Counted from the stretch's first letter, positions 44,721 through 54,141 are shown. The stretch: 64,000 nucleotides of DNA from Acinetobacter gerneri DSM 14967 = CIP 107464 = MTCC 9824 (GCF_000368565.1 NZ_KB849549.1:124001-188000); one strand, 5' to 3'. Notes: generated by a model from the sequence alone, not told the origin. Numbers and translations: made by a program.

Positions 44721-46013
44721 ATGCCAAAAACACTTCATTTTGCCATCGTTGGTGCTGGAACTGCAGGACTTGCCAGCACCATTTTATTGGCTAGACAAAA
44801 TATTCAGGTCAGTATTTTTGAAAAAGCTGCAAAACTCGATCCAGTTGGAGCAGGTCTATTACTACAACCATCAGGCTTGGCTGTTTTTCAGCATCTCGAT
44901 GTATTAGAACAAGCCCTTCAGCTTGGTGCAGAAGTCACAGGGCTTGAGGGACAATTGGCTGATGGCAGTCTGTTGGTCAATAGCCATTATCGTGAAGCAC
45001 ATCCCCAATATTTTGGCTTGGGCATCCATCGTGCAACCCTATGTCACGTGCTTGAATCAGGTTTAAAGCCTTATCAAGATTGGGTAAGCTGGTATATGAA
45101 TCATGATGTTGAACAGATCATTGAACAAAATAATGAAACCATTTTAAAAGGCAAACACGGACAAGATACTTTTGAAATGCACTTCGATGCCGTGTTCATT
45201 GCCAATGGTGCTCGTAGCCAACTACGTCCTAAAGCGTGGGTCGAAACCGACCAACCCTATCCTTGGGGTGCAGTATGGAAAATCGTGCCCGAGTGCCAGA
45301 TCAATAATCCTAAAATTCTGCACCAATTTTATGACCGTTCGCACATTATGATGGGCATCTTGCCTACAGGTGCGATACCCGAGCATCCGAACCAAAGACT
45401 TTCCAGTGTTTTCTGGAGTTTACCAACCGAGAAATTGCAATCATTTTCCACTCAAAATGCGCAACCAGAATGGCTAGATGAAATCGCAAAACGTTGGAGC
45501 AAAGAATCAGATTGGTTAAAAGACATTTTAAAACAAACAGAAAATCAAAATGTTTGGCTCACCGCCCAATATCGTGATGTAGTGATGAAGCAATTTGGGC
45601 AAGGTCGTATCGGTGTCCTTGGTGATGCAGCACATGCCATGAGCCCACAGCTTGGACAGGGTGCAAATATGGCTTTACTTGATGCATGGGCTTTGGGACA
45701 AGCTGTAGAATATAGCATGCAAAATCAACAACTTGATTTTGTAAAATTGTGGCAGAAATATCATGAGATTCGATATTCTGCTACGCAGTTTTATCAATTT
45801 TTAAGTCGTTTACTAACTCCTTTATACCAATCACATCATATTTGGGCAGGTCCATTGCGTGATTTATGCTTTGGTTTTATGTATAAAATCCCCTACTTCC
45901 GTAAGGAAATGGCAATCACGATTTCGGGTTTAAAGACAGGTGCTTTTTCTCAACTGGATTATCAGGATATTGCGCAAAAAACACCTTTAAATATAAGAAA
46001 TACGTTGAAATAA
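44721..46013 (+). CDS. FAD-dependent monooxygenase
   Basis: 430 residues of the class A flavoprotein monooxygenase type. The N-terminal FAD Rossmann motif is 'VGAGTAGLAST' (residues 10-20), and the second FAD motif is 'GRIGVLGDAAHAMSPQLGQGANMALLDAWALG' (about 295-326). The family contains aromatic hydroxylases such as salicylate hydroxylase and UbiH-like enzymes. No neighbouring pathway genes point to a substrate. The C-terminal ~90 residues are longer than in short members and contain hydrophobic stretches. Confidence 0.82.
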   Translation: MPKTLHFAIVGAGTAGLASTILLARQNIQVSIFEKAAKLDPVGAGLLLQPSGLAVFQHLDVLEQALQLGAEVTGLEGQLADGSLLVNSHYREAHPQYFGLGIHRATLCHVLESGLKPYQDWVSWYMNHDVEQIIEQNNETILKGKHGQDTFEMHFDAVFIANGARSQLRPKAWVETDQPYPWGAVWKIVPECQINNPKILHQFYDRSHIMMGILPTGAIPEHPNQRLSSVFWSLPTEKLQSFSTQNAQPEWLDEIAKRWSKESDWLKDILKQTENQNVWLTAQYRDVVMKQFGQGRIGVLGDAAHAMSPQLGQGANMALLDAWALGQAVEYSMQNQQLDFVKLWQKYHEIRYSATQFYQFLSRLLTPLYQSHHIWAGPLRDLCFGFMYKIPYFRKEMAITISGLKTGAFSQLDYQDIAQKTPLNIRNTLK

Positions 46014-46072
46014 TGGTGATATCTATAAATTATTTTTCCCGAAAACTGCCTGAATACCGTACACTATCCAGA

Positions 46073-46088
46073 GTCGCAGATCTGCGAC
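46073..46088. repeat. Perfect 16-bp palindrome upstream of hisI/E
   Basis: GTCGCAGATCTGCGAC, followed by ATGATATTTTTT. Folded, it gives a 6-bp stem with a GATC loop and a near T-run, so it may be a weak terminator for the monooxygenase gene. As duplex DNA it could be an operator, 38 bp before hisI/E. Confidence 0.5.
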
Positions 46089-46126
46089 ATGATATTTTTT
46101 AATCTTATTTAATTTGGAATATTCCC

Positions 46127-46909
46127 ATGAACAACGTGCAATGGCTCGATGAAGTAAAATTTAACGAACAAGGTTTAATCCCTGCCATTGCCCAGCATCA
46201 TCAAACAGGTCGAGTTTTGATGGTGGCGTGGATGAATCGTGAAGCTTTGGCTTTGACTGCTGAAAAAAATCAAGCGGTTTATTATTCACGTTCACGTCAA
46301 AAACTTTGGCACAAAGGTGAAGAGTCTGGTCATTTTCAAACAGTTTATGAAATCCGTTTAGACTGTGATGCTGATGTGATTATTTTACAAATTGAACAAC
46401 ATGGTGGCATCGCTTGTCATACAGGTCGTGAGTCTTGTTTTTATCGTAAATTGACCGCAAATGGTTGGGAAATTGTCGATGCACAGCTCAAAGATCCAAA
46501 CCAAATTTATGGTGAAAAATCACATAACCACCATACTGAAGTCATGTCAGCATCTACTGCCAAATCTGAACAAGTTGATGTTTTAACTTACTTGGGTCAA
46601 ATGATGGCTGAACGTAAATCTGCCGATCCAGACTCATCTTATGTTGCAAAGCTTTACCACAAAGGTATCAATAAAATACTCGAAAAAATCGGTGAAGAAA
46701 GCTTTGAAGCCGTGATTGCAGCCAAAGATTTTGATCGAGAAAAATCTGAAGACAATCGTAATGATTTGATTTATGAAGTTGCTGATGTTTGGTTCCATAG
46801 CATCGTGATGCTAGGTTATTTTGATATTGACCCACAAATCGTTTTAAATGAGTTGGCTCGTCGTCAAGGTCTGTCTGGCTTAGTTGAAAAAGCAAACCGT
46901 GAACACTGA
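46127..46909 (+). CDS. hisI: Bifunctional phosphoribosyl-AMP cyclohydrolase / phosphoribosyl-ATP pyrophosphatase
   Basis: Catalyses the second and third steps of histidine synthesis. The N-terminal HisI domain (about 1-115) has 'VLMVAWMNREALALTAEKNQAVYYSRSRQKLWHKGEESGH' and 'LDCDADVIILQIEQHGGIACHTGRESCFYR', with metal- and zinc-binding Asp and Cys residues. The C-terminal HisE domain (about 145-255) has 'GEESFEAVIAAKDFD' and 'NDLIYEVADVWFHSIVML'. The fused form is also called hisIE. No other his gene is in the window. Confidence 0.95.
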   Translation: MNNVQWLDEVKFNEQGLIPAIAQHHQTGRVLMVAWMNREALALTAEKNQAVYYSRSRQKLWHKGEESGHFQTVYEIRLDCDADVIILQIEQHGGIACHTGRESCFYRKLTANGWEIVDAQLKDPNQIYGEKSHNHHTEVMSASTAKSEQVDVLTYLGQMMAERKSADPDSSYVAKLYHKGINKILEKIGEESFEAVIAAKDFDREKSEDNRNDLIYEVADVWFHSIVMLGYFDIDPQIVLNELARRQGLSGLVEKANREH

Positions 46910-46922
46910 TTTTATAGTTCAT

Positions 46923-46956
46923 AAAAAAATCCCCTGAATCATCAGGGGATTTTTTT
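46923..46956. terminator. Bidirectional terminator between hisI/E and the PhoX-like gene
   Basis: AAAAAAATCCCCTGA, a 4-nt loop, then TCAGGGGATTTTTTT. It is the strongest symmetrical terminator in the window and serves both convergent genes. Confidence 0.93.
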
Positions 46957-46969
46957 ATCTAGGTTTAGA

Positions 46970-48994
46970 TTATGATGATTTCTTTTCAATCGACGGCGCG
47001 ATCGGATCAGCAGTTAAATAACCGACTGCCGCAGCGAAACGATTGTTAAATTCTTTATCAATAAGATCTGCCACTTGACCTTTCACTTTGTCATGTAAAG
47101 CATTCCAGTCACCTGCGTGTTGGAAGTTACTCATGATATAAGTCCAACCATGAATCGAATCGACCGCATGTAGACCTGTAGACTCAGCCGCAGCTGGGCA
47201 TGACAAGATACGATCTAGTTTCTTGGTATCTACGTTATAAGCCCATAGGTAATTGTTAACGTGGTTACCAGAGTCTTCACCAATAAATAAGGTACGTAGT
47301 GTTTCTGAGAATTTTAAATTGTCCGCACTCGCAATGTTGTTTGGATCAGATGTATTGCCGATACCTAATGGATCACTCGCTGCATCAATATCTTTACCAA
47401 TTAATAGCATATGGCTTTGATAAGGAACCCATTCACTATTGATCGCTGAATTGGTTGAGTCGCTTTGACCTTTATCCATATCATGCGCCACGATACCGCC
47501 CGCTGAGATTTTCTTCGCAAAAGTCACATTTGCAGTAGCAGTCCAAGCAGCATTATCTTTAATCATAGAATCTTGGATATTTGCCAAGGCAGAATAAGCA
47601 ACTTTGTCTTTGATATTGACTGTCGTGCCTTCCATTTTGGTAAATGCCATACTTGCGCCTAGATAAGCGGCATAACGATGCGTTTCCAAGAAAGCTGCAG
47701 CTTTTTCCATACCTGATTTTAGTTTCAACCACAGTGTTTTTTTACTTAAAATGACTTTGGTATAGCTTGGATCTTTTGGATCAGTAGTCAAGCTTTCAAA
47801 AATTTGTTCTGGTTTAATATTTTGTACATTGACCAAATCATCGATTTCTTTGCTTGTTGCATGACCAAGTTTGATCCATTGGATTTTACCAGTCGTCGTT
47901 TCAGTCAATGTAGTGGTATATTTTGCTGCATATAAAGTACCTGCTGAAAGGTCTTTTTCTTTATCAGCAACAAACATGAAAAATGCACCATTGGTATAGT
48001 CATCACCCATAACCGCAGTACGGTTATCTGGCATCACTTGAATCAACTCATGTGAGATACGACCGAGGCAATAATGTTTAATTGCTTTTGCGGTACCATC
48101 AGCATTAACAACAATTTCAGGTAAATGTCCATAGTTATATGGATTTGCCTTAGTTTCATCACCATAAAGGTTTTTACTATAGGCTTTAAGCGTTTTAGAA
48201 TCTGTACCAGCACCTTGATCAAATGCATCTGGTTCATATTCTTCGCTTGAAAGATGAGTACCCCACGGTGAAAGGCTCGCACCACAAGTGATCCATAAAC
48301 CATGAACTTTTGACATATCGACATTGTGATATTTTTTAAGTTCTAAATGACCCGTTTTAGGGTCTTGGTCTAAAGAGAGCACCGCGATAGGTGATGGTAA
48401 TTTACCATACATATCATTGCCGCCTTGGTCACGCGTAGTGTATTCAAATTGCACTACATGGAACACAGGATTGCCTGATACACCTAAAGCTTTTTTATCA
48501 GCATCAGTAAAATCTTTACCTGTTGCTTGTTTAAAGCTGATCAATGAGCTGCCATCTGGACAGTCAGAGAAAAATTGACGCTCTTTTCCAGCAACCGAAT
48601 TATCCATAATTGGCTTGTTATTAATATCATAATAACTCCCCGCAATAATTTTCCCACCGCCTAACTTATCGACAGATTCACCTGTTTTAAAGAAAGTTTT
48701 ATAGCCCAGTTTATACGTACTCGTCGTATTGTTATCCCAAGTAACATTTAATTGAGAAGCTACAGTAGTCGTTGCAATAGCAGCCCATTCACCTGTTTTT
48801 GGTGCATCCATCGGTGTAAATGTTGCAGATTTTAATTTTGCAGGATTAACAGGTGGTGCAACAACTACATCCTTGTCATCATTGCAACCGACTAAAGCAG
48901 CTGATGTTGCCATTGCCCCAAGAGGTAAAAAAGGAATGCTGGCTAACCATTTTATAACTTCACGACGCGTGTGTTGGTTGGCTGAATTCGTCAT
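46970..48994 (-). CDS. PhoX-family (DUF839) phosphatase, probable Tat-exported lipoprotein
   Basis: 674 residues. The N-terminus has a Tat-type 'TRREVIKWLAS' (R10-R11) and a lipobox-like 'ALVGC' with C37, so it is probably a Tat-exported lipoprotein. The body matches DUF839/PhoX: 'HGLWITCGASLSPWGTHLSSEEYEPDAF', 'GRISHELIQVMPDNRTAVMGDDYTNGAFFMFV' and 'LFIGEDSGNHVNNYLWAYN'. PhoX enzymes are calcium/iron-dependent alkaline phosphatases expressed under phosphate limitation. A Pho-box-like sequence lies upstream. Confidence 0.88.
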   Translation of the reverse strand: MTNSANQHTRREVIKWLASIPFLPLGAMATSAALVGCNDDKDVVVAPPVNPAKLKSATFTPMDAPKTGEWAAIATTTVASQLNVTWDNNTTSTYKLGYKTFFKTGESVDKLGGGKIIAGSYYDINNKPIMDNSVAGKERQFFSDCPDGSSLISFKQATGKDFTDADKKALGVSGNPVFHVVQFEYTTRDQGGNDMYGKLPSPIAVLSLDQDPKTGHLELKKYHNVDMSKVHGLWITCGASLSPWGTHLSSEEYEPDAFDQGAGTDSKTLKAYSKNLYGDETKANPYNYGHLPEIVVNADGTAKAIKHYCLGRISHELIQVMPDNRTAVMGDDYTNGAFFMFVADKEKDLSAGTLYAAKYTTTLTETTTGKIQWIKLGHATSKEIDDLVNVQNIKPEQIFESLTTDPKDPSYTKVILSKKTLWLKLKSGMEKAAAFLETHRYAAYLGASMAFTKMEGTTVNIKDKVAYSALANIQDSMIKDNAAWTATANVTFAKKISAGGIVAHDMDKGQSDSTNSAINSEWVPYQSHMLLIGKDIDAASDPLGIGNTSDPNNIASADNLKFSETLRTLFIGEDSGNHVNNYLWAYNVDTKKLDRILSCPAAAESTGLHAVDSIHGWTYIMSNFQHAGDWNALHDKVKGQVADLIDKEFNNRFAAAVGYLTADPIAPSIEKKSS

Positions 48995-49088
48995 AGCTAT
49001 GTTCCGTATTTTTAGAAAATGTTAAATATTGATAAAGTTTCCCTATGCGATTCTAAAAACTAGCTATGACAATCGAGTTACACTTTTT

Positions 49089-49105
49089 GGTCAGTTTAAA
49101 GACAA
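49089..49105 (-). promoter_or_regulatory. Pho-box-like site upstream of the PhoX gene
   Basis: On the minus strand TTGTCTTTAAACTGACC aligns with the PhoB-box consensus CTGTCATAAAACTGTCA at about 12 of 17 positions, 95 bp before the start codon. A TGTAAC (-10-like) lies about 10 bp further down. The rest of the 48995-49298 spacer shows no gene. Confidence 0.35.
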
Positions 49106-49298
49106 TTGAAATACAACTTTTAAGCTCAGTTTCATTTTTATTTAATATTCGAAAAGTTTGAATTTTCATTTTTACTGCCACAAAAAAGTCTGCCGAACAC
49201 ACTGACAAAGTTCTATGTAATAAATAGGCAATCTAGTCCTGAACTTTGCTATACTCTAATTATAAATTTTGATCATTCTCGATAGATTTTTTAATACT

Positions 49299-50792
49299 GT
49301 GCCCCATTCTTTTACACCAACTACAGAACAAAGTTTTGCTATTGCACAAGCACAAAAAGGGCAATCCTTCAAAGTGATTGCCTATGCGGGTACAGGTAAA
49401 ACCACCACATTACAGTTGATTAGTGATGCTATGCCTAATCGACGTGGGATGTATTTGGCATTCAATAAAGCAATTGCCACAGAAGCTCAAAATAAATTTC
49501 ATCGTAATGTTGACTGTAGAACTTTCCATTCTTTAGCATTTCGAAGTGTTCCACGTGGAGTCACTGACAAACTTCGTTTACCTCGTTTAAGTCCAAGTTT
49601 TATTGCCAAAGAATATCGTCTCGAACCCATCACACTTAGACGGATGATGGGGGGACGTTATGAAAAATATGTATTAATGCCTAGCCGTTTGGCGAGTTTG
49701 GTTGCCAATGCTGTGAGTTATTATTGTTCAACCAGTTCAGCCTATCCTGCCCCTCGTCATATCCAAGCACCCAGTTGGTTGCATCCTGATGATGTGACAG
49801 CCTTACAAAATCATTTATATAAAGCAGTAGAAAGACGTTGGTTAGAGTCGATTGATCCAAATCACCAAGCTGGGATTGGGCACGATATTTACCTCAAACT
49901 TTGGGCACTTTCAGATCCCTTTATTCCTGCGGATTATGTGCTCTTTGATGAAGCACAAGATGCCGACCCATTGATGTTGGGGATTTTATTAAAACAACGT
50001 AATACCCAAGTGATTTATGTCGGGGATGCCCATCAGCAGATTTATGCATGGCGTGGCGCTGTCAATGCCATGCAACAAATGCCTTTACCCGAATCACGAT
50101 TGACCACCTCTTTTCGTTTTGGTGAATCTATTGCCGATGTAGCCAATCGCTTGCTCGGAGCTTTGGATGAAAATGTTCCACTGCTCGGCAACCCAGATAT
50201 GAAATCGAGTGTGGTCAACAAACCACATACCAAAATGCGTGATGCCATTTTGTGCCGTACCAATGCACGGGCGATGGAACTGTTACTTTCAGGTTTGGTT
50301 CAAGGTGACAAAGTCAGCCTGCAAGCAGATCACGCTAGACTCAATCGTTTTGTCGATGCCGCTAGCCTACTCAAACAAGGCAAACGTGTCGTCGATGTTC
50401 CTGAACTGGCGTGGTTCAATTCATGGCATGATGTTCATGAATATTGTGAAACAAATGATGGCAGTGATATCAAACCTTTGGTCAAATTGGTTGATGATCA
50501 CGGTACCGATCCTCTGAAAAAAGCACTTGCTAAAATCACACCGATTGAGCAGGCAGATTATGTGATTTCTACCGCACATAAAGCCAAAGGTTTAGAATGG
50601 AATCGAGTTCATTTAGAAGATGATTATCAATTTAAAATAAACGGTTTAGAGCATAAAATCACGGATGAGGAATTACGATTATTATACGTAGCTTGTACTC
50701 GTGCTAAAGTAAGCTTAAATATTCATCATATTTATGATTTGATCCAGCAACTCAAGCTTAAAGCCCCTATTCAAAATAAAGTCTCTGCTTAA
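49299..50792 (+). CDS. UvrD/Rep-like superfamily 1 DNA helicase
   Basis: About 497 residues from the GTG at 49299 (the open frame reaches back to a TTG at 49269; neither has a good ribosome binding site). SF1 motifs: Walker A 'VIAYAGTGKTTTLQLI', 'LAFNKAIATEAQNKF', 'CRTFHSLAFR', Walker B 'YVLFDEAQDADPLML', 'VIYVGDAHQQIYAWRGA' and C-terminal 'VISTAHKAKGLEW' and 'ELRLLYVACTRAK'. It is compact like the F-box helicase or ATP-dependent helicases found beside ATPases in defence systems, and has no nuclease domain. The next gene, 23 bp downstream, is an AAA ATPase. Confidence 0.85.
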   Translation: MPHSFTPTTEQSFAIAQAQKGQSFKVIAYAGTGKTTTLQLISDAMPNRRGMYLAFNKAIATEAQNKFHRNVDCRTFHSLAFRSVPRGVTDKLRLPRLSPSFIAKEYRLEPITLRRMMGGRYEKYVLMPSRLASLVANAVSYYCSTSSAYPAPRHIQAPSWLHPDDVTALQNHLYKAVERRWLESIDPNHQAGIGHDIYLKLWALSDPFIPADYVLFDEAQDADPLMLGILLKQRNTQVIYVGDAHQQIYAWRGAVNAMQQMPLPESRLTTSFRFGESIADVANRLLGALDENVPLLGNPDMKSSVVNKPHTKMRDAILCRTNARAMELLLSGLVQGDKVSLQADHARLNRFVDAASLLKQGKRVVDVPELAWFNSWHDVHEYCETNDGSDIKPLVKLVDDHGTDPLKKALAKITPIEQADYVISTAHKAKGLEWNRVHLEDDYQFKINGLEHKITDEELRLLYVACTRAKVSLNIHHIYDLIQQLKLKAPIQNKVSA

Positions 50793-50815
50793 CCCTTCCT
50801 GCTTAGCGGTGTTAT

Positions 50816-52216
50816 ATGAAAATTCAATCAATAAAACTAAAACATACCTATCATTTTAACGACTTAATGCTCGATTTTGACGCTGACAATAAAGCTGTAA
50901 CCTTAATTTTAGGAGATCAAGGCACAGGGAAAACTGCCATTTTAAAAAATCTCTATCAAGCTTTGACTTGGTTTCCAGCACGTTTCAAAGACTTGAGAAC
51001 GGCAGGTGTGGTGATGCTCGACCAAGACATACAGCATGCAACGAGCCAATCAAAAATTGAAGTGCAAGTCCGCTTCCCTGCTGAAATTGGTCGTATGCCC
51101 GAAAGCAGTGATGCACAAGAAAAAGATGTCCATGTCAGCACATGGTCTTTATATAAAACCATTAACCCTCAAGGCATTGGGCTGAGTAAAGTTGAAACAG
51201 CCGAATTAGAACAACTGGTCGGGCTTTATCAACAAGCTATTAAAGAGGATCCATTGCAAGGCATTCCTATGATTGCCTACTATCCTTCTGACCGCTTTAT
51301 CAACGAAATCAATTTACTGAGTAAAAATAATCCTGGTGTATTGCAAGTACATGCAGCCTTCGAAATGGCATCTATTCCATTTACCACTTATGCTCGATTT
51401 TTCGAATGGTTTAGAGAAATTTCTGATATAGAAAATGCGCAAACTGCACAGCTTTTTCAACATATCATCAATGATGAACAACTTTTTGATCAAGAAGACG
51501 ATCTCGATTTTCATAGCACTTTATTGCAAGCGCATGCCCAGTTACATGCACCAAGTTTGAGAGCATTAAAATCAGTATTGAATAGTGTATTTCCTGAATT
51601 GACTGATATCTATCTCGAATATCATCCAAAATTACAACTGATGGTGAACTATCAGGGACAAGATATTTTATATCAGCAACTTCCGAACACGCTCAAAAGT
51701 TGGGTTGCTTTGGTCGGTGACGTGGTGCGCCGTCTATGCTTACTCAATCCTTTGAGCCTATATCCATGTTTGGAAGGTGAAGGGGTTTTGATTATTGATC
51801 AAATTGATGCGCAGTTAGATCAAAATACAGCAGAAATCATCCTTGAACGTTTGCATGAAGCATTCCCGCAAGTGCAAATCATTGCATCAGGCAATCAAGA
51901 AGCCTTGCTACAATATGCTGAACACTATCATTGTATTCGCTTAGAAAATCAGCACGCTTATCCATTTTCAACGCAAGATCAATACAACCAGTATCAGGCT
52001 ATTTATTCATCATTTTTACAAGACACCTTGCAACAACACCCTGACGAACAAAAGCTCAATGCTGACTCAGAACAAGCATTATTGGAAAATAAAGCAACGG
52101 TCAGTCCTGATGAATTGTTTGAACAATTTCAAAAAATGCAGCCAGAACAGCAAGATAAACTACGTCAGATGTTACAAAGCGGTGATGACGCAACTTCACA
52201 TCAACATTTGACTTAA
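50816..52216 (+). CDS. AAA ATPase of the PtuA/retron-ATPase type with degenerate catalytic motifs
   Basis: 466 residues. Walker A 'GDQGTGKTA' is intact at 33-41, and the family's 'FFEWFREISDIEN' segment is at 195-207. The other sites differ from the usual family forms. The signature region reads 'LPNTLKSWVALVGDVVRRL' (289-307) where LSDGE is expected. Walker B is 'VLIIDQIDAQLD', with Q329 in place of the catalytic Glu. The 'THSP' switch is 'SGNQ' at 358-361. It therefore looks like a nucleotide-binding but poorly hydrolysing protein. A glutamine-rich C-terminus (about 405-466) adds a likely coiled region. Confidence 0.8.
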   Translation: MKIQSIKLKHTYHFNDLMLDFDADNKAVTLILGDQGTGKTAILKNLYQALTWFPARFKDLRTAGVVMLDQDIQHATSQSKIEVQVRFPAEIGRMPESSDAQEKDVHVSTWSLYKTINPQGIGLSKVETAELEQLVGLYQQAIKEDPLQGIPMIAYYPSDRFINEINLLSKNNPGVLQVHAAFEMASIPFTTYARFFEWFREISDIENAQTAQLFQHIINDEQLFDQEDDLDFHSTLLQAHAQLHAPSLRALKSVLNSVFPELTDIYLEYHPKLQLMVNYQGQDILYQQLPNTLKSWVALVGDVVRRLCLLNPLSLYPCLEGEGVLIIDQIDAQLDQNTAEIILERLHEAFPQVQIIASGNQEALLQYAEHYHCIRLENQHAYPFSTQDQYNQYQAIYSSFLQDTLQQHPDEQKLNADSEQALLENKATVSPDELFEQFQKMQPEQQDKLRQMLQSGDDATSHQHLT

Positions 52217-52312
52217 TAATGCCATTTTTTGTGTGAAATATTATTATCCATTTCCAATAAATTCATTGGAACTAAAAGGATATTTCACCAATAAGCAGCC
52301 AATATTTTCAAT

Positions 52313-53329
52313 ATGAGCAACCGAAATACAAGTAGTGATGCAGGGGTTTTCTTATGGATGACCTACCAAACCATGCAAAAAATGGGCTTAGATTCGGCTG
52401 CCATTTTTGCAAGTGTACATCTGCCTGATCAACTTCCAGATAAAAATGTGCGACGTGCAAACTCAACTCAGCAACGGTTTTGGCAGGCTGCTGAACAGAT
52501 CAGCCAAGACCATTATATTGGTTTACACGTGGGCGAACACATGCCAACTTTTCGCGGGCAGGTGATTGAATACCTATTTTTGAGTAGCCCCACTTTTGGA
52601 GAAGGTTTAGCCCGAACCATAAAATACCAAGCCATACTGAGCAATGCACTATCTCTAGAATTGGTAGAACTAGAAGATGTCGCGATCATTCGTGGGTTAG
52701 AACATCCAGTCAGGCATTATTTAGAATGCGCAATCGGACTATTATTAAGTTTTTTCAAACACATGAGCAATCAACAGTTTCAAGCTCAAAAAATAACGCT
52801 CAACTCTGCTGGCAATGATGACCGTCTGGAATATCAAAGGGTTTGGGATTGTCCTGTCGAATTCAATGCAGAACACGGCAGTATCTATTTTGACAAAGCC
52901 CTATTAGACCTCCCCTCTCCTGCGGCAGAGCCTGAATTGTTGAAAATTCATGAAAATATAGCATCTCATCATTTAGATATTTTAGAGAAACATCAACTGA
53001 TTATTCAGATTGAAAAAATCCTCAGTCGTGGCGCACTTGAAAAAGGACAAATTGATCAACAGCAGATTGCTCAACTATTGGGTAAACATCCGCGCACCTT
53101 GCGTCAAGACTTACAACTTCTCAATACCACTTTCGACAAAATTATTGCCAATTATCGTGAAAAACTGGCACGTAGGCTCCTCTCCCAAACTCATGAAAGT
53201 TTGGAGCAAATCGTTTATTTAACAGGATTTTCTGAACCTTCTGCATTTTCCAGAGCCTTTAAGCGTTGGACAGGTGAAACGCCTTCTGCCTATCGTTTAA
53301 GAAAACAAAATAAAAATAAATTTGACTGA
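52313..53329 (+). CDS. AraC-family transcriptional regulator
   Basis: 338 residues. An N-terminal 'Arabinose_bd'-type domain (about 20-210: 'RFWQAAEQISQDHYIGLHVGEHM', then 'VIEYLFLSSPTFGEGLARTIKYQAIL') is followed by a C-terminal AraC/XylS double helix-turn-helix ('QIAQLLGKHPRTLRQDLQLLNTTFDKIIANYREKLARRLL...VYLTGFSEPSAFSRAFKRWTGETPSAYR'). It lies just upstream of the fatty acid hydroxylase-like gene on the same strand and might regulate it. The ligand is unknown. Confidence 0.9.
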   Translation: MSNRNTSSDAGVFLWMTYQTMQKMGLDSAAIFASVHLPDQLPDKNVRRANSTQQRFWQAAEQISQDHYIGLHVGEHMPTFRGQVIEYLFLSSPTFGEGLARTIKYQAILSNALSLELVELEDVAIIRGLEHPVRHYLECAIGLLLSFFKHMSNQQFQAQKITLNSAGNDDRLEYQRVWDCPVEFNAEHGSIYFDKALLDLPSPAAEPELLKIHENIASHHLDILEKHQLIIQIEKILSRGALEKGQIDQQQIAQLLGKHPRTLRQDLQLLNTTFDKIIANYREKLARRLLSQTHESLEQIVYLTGFSEPSAFSRAFKRWTGETPSAYRLRKQNKNKFD

Positions 53330-53421
53330 TCTGGCAGAAAAAAAGTTTGCCTAAAGTCAAAAGAAAATAAGACTGAGCACGTAATATTTCTCATAAATAT
53401 GAAAATGATAAAGAGAATGAA

Positions 53422-54045
53422 ATGTTAGGTTTTCCAGTCGGGATCTTTGTTGCAAATGGTATGGAATGGTATTTTCATAAAGTCTGGTTGCATGAGTTCC
53501 CAAGCCAGTACCGTAGTAGCCCCTTTTTTACACATATCGCACACCATAAACGCGCGCGTTTAAATGCATTTCACGATGAAGGTTATGCTGAGTCGATGTT
53601 CAAAAATGCTGAAATGTATAATGAAAAAACTGCACTGATCGGTTTAACGATTGCGGCGACTCCGCTGTTACCTATCGCGCCATTTTTTACTGCGGGATTG
53701 TATTATGGGATTTGGAATTATTGGAAAGTTCATGCGAAATCTCATCTAGATCCTGAATATGCAAAAAAGCGCATCCCTTGGCATTACGATCATCATATGA
53801 CCAGCAACCAAAATGCCAATTGGTGCGTTACCAAGCCTTGGTTTGATTACATCATGGGTACGCGAGTGATGACGCAAAGTTCTGTAACTGAAAGCAATGT
53901 TTTGGCAGTCAAAATGCCAAAATGGCTCGAAAACAAAGTGAATTTTGCTGCAAGAAAATTGCTAAAACGTTCATTTGCAAAAATCGATCAAAACACCCAG
54001 TTTGATCAGCAAAATGTCGCTCGAAATATAGAAGTCGCACTTTGA
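53422..54045 (+). CDS. Fatty acid hydroxylase/sterol desaturase-like membrane protein
   Basis: 207 residues. Histidine clusters are spaced like the di-iron ligands of this superfamily: 'HKVWLHE', 'HIAHHKRARL', 'HAKSH' and 'WHYDHHM', around membrane segments ('ALIGLTIAATPLLPIAPFFTAGLYYG'). The family hydroxylates lipids at the membrane. The N-terminus (MLGFPVGIFVANGMEWYFHK) starts directly with a helix. It follows the AraC regulator by 92 bp. Confidence 0.75.
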   Translation: MLGFPVGIFVANGMEWYFHKVWLHEFPSQYRSSPFFTHIAHHKRARLNAFHDEGYAESMFKNAEMYNEKTALIGLTIAATPLLPIAPFFTAGLYYGIWNYWKVHAKSHLDPEYAKKRIPWHYDHHMTSNQNANWCVTKPWFDYIMGTRVMTQSSVTESNVLAVKMPKWLENKVNFAARKLLKRSFAKIDQNTQFDQQNVARNIEVAL

Positions 54046-54099
54046 TGAATGTGAGCATGCCAAATAGATTGTAGCGTTAAGAGATTTTTCATGAGATAA

Positions 54100-54127
54100 G
54101 CGTGACCATTGCCCTCTATGGTCACGC
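54100..54127 (+). repeat. Perfect 10-bp hairpin after the hydroxylase-like gene
   Basis: GCGTGACCAT and ATGGTCACGC pair around an 8-nt loop, 54 bp beyond the stop codon. No T-run follows, so it is a possible transcript-end hairpin but not a classic terminator. Confidence 0.6.
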
Positions 54128-54141
54128 TGGGCTAATCAAAA

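Noticed and set aside
49299..52216. Direct assignment of the helicase-ATPase pair to Gabija or Septu
   Set aside because: The ATPase has no TOPRIM domain (as GajA has) and no HNH partner (PtuB) is adjacent, so neither system is complete here.
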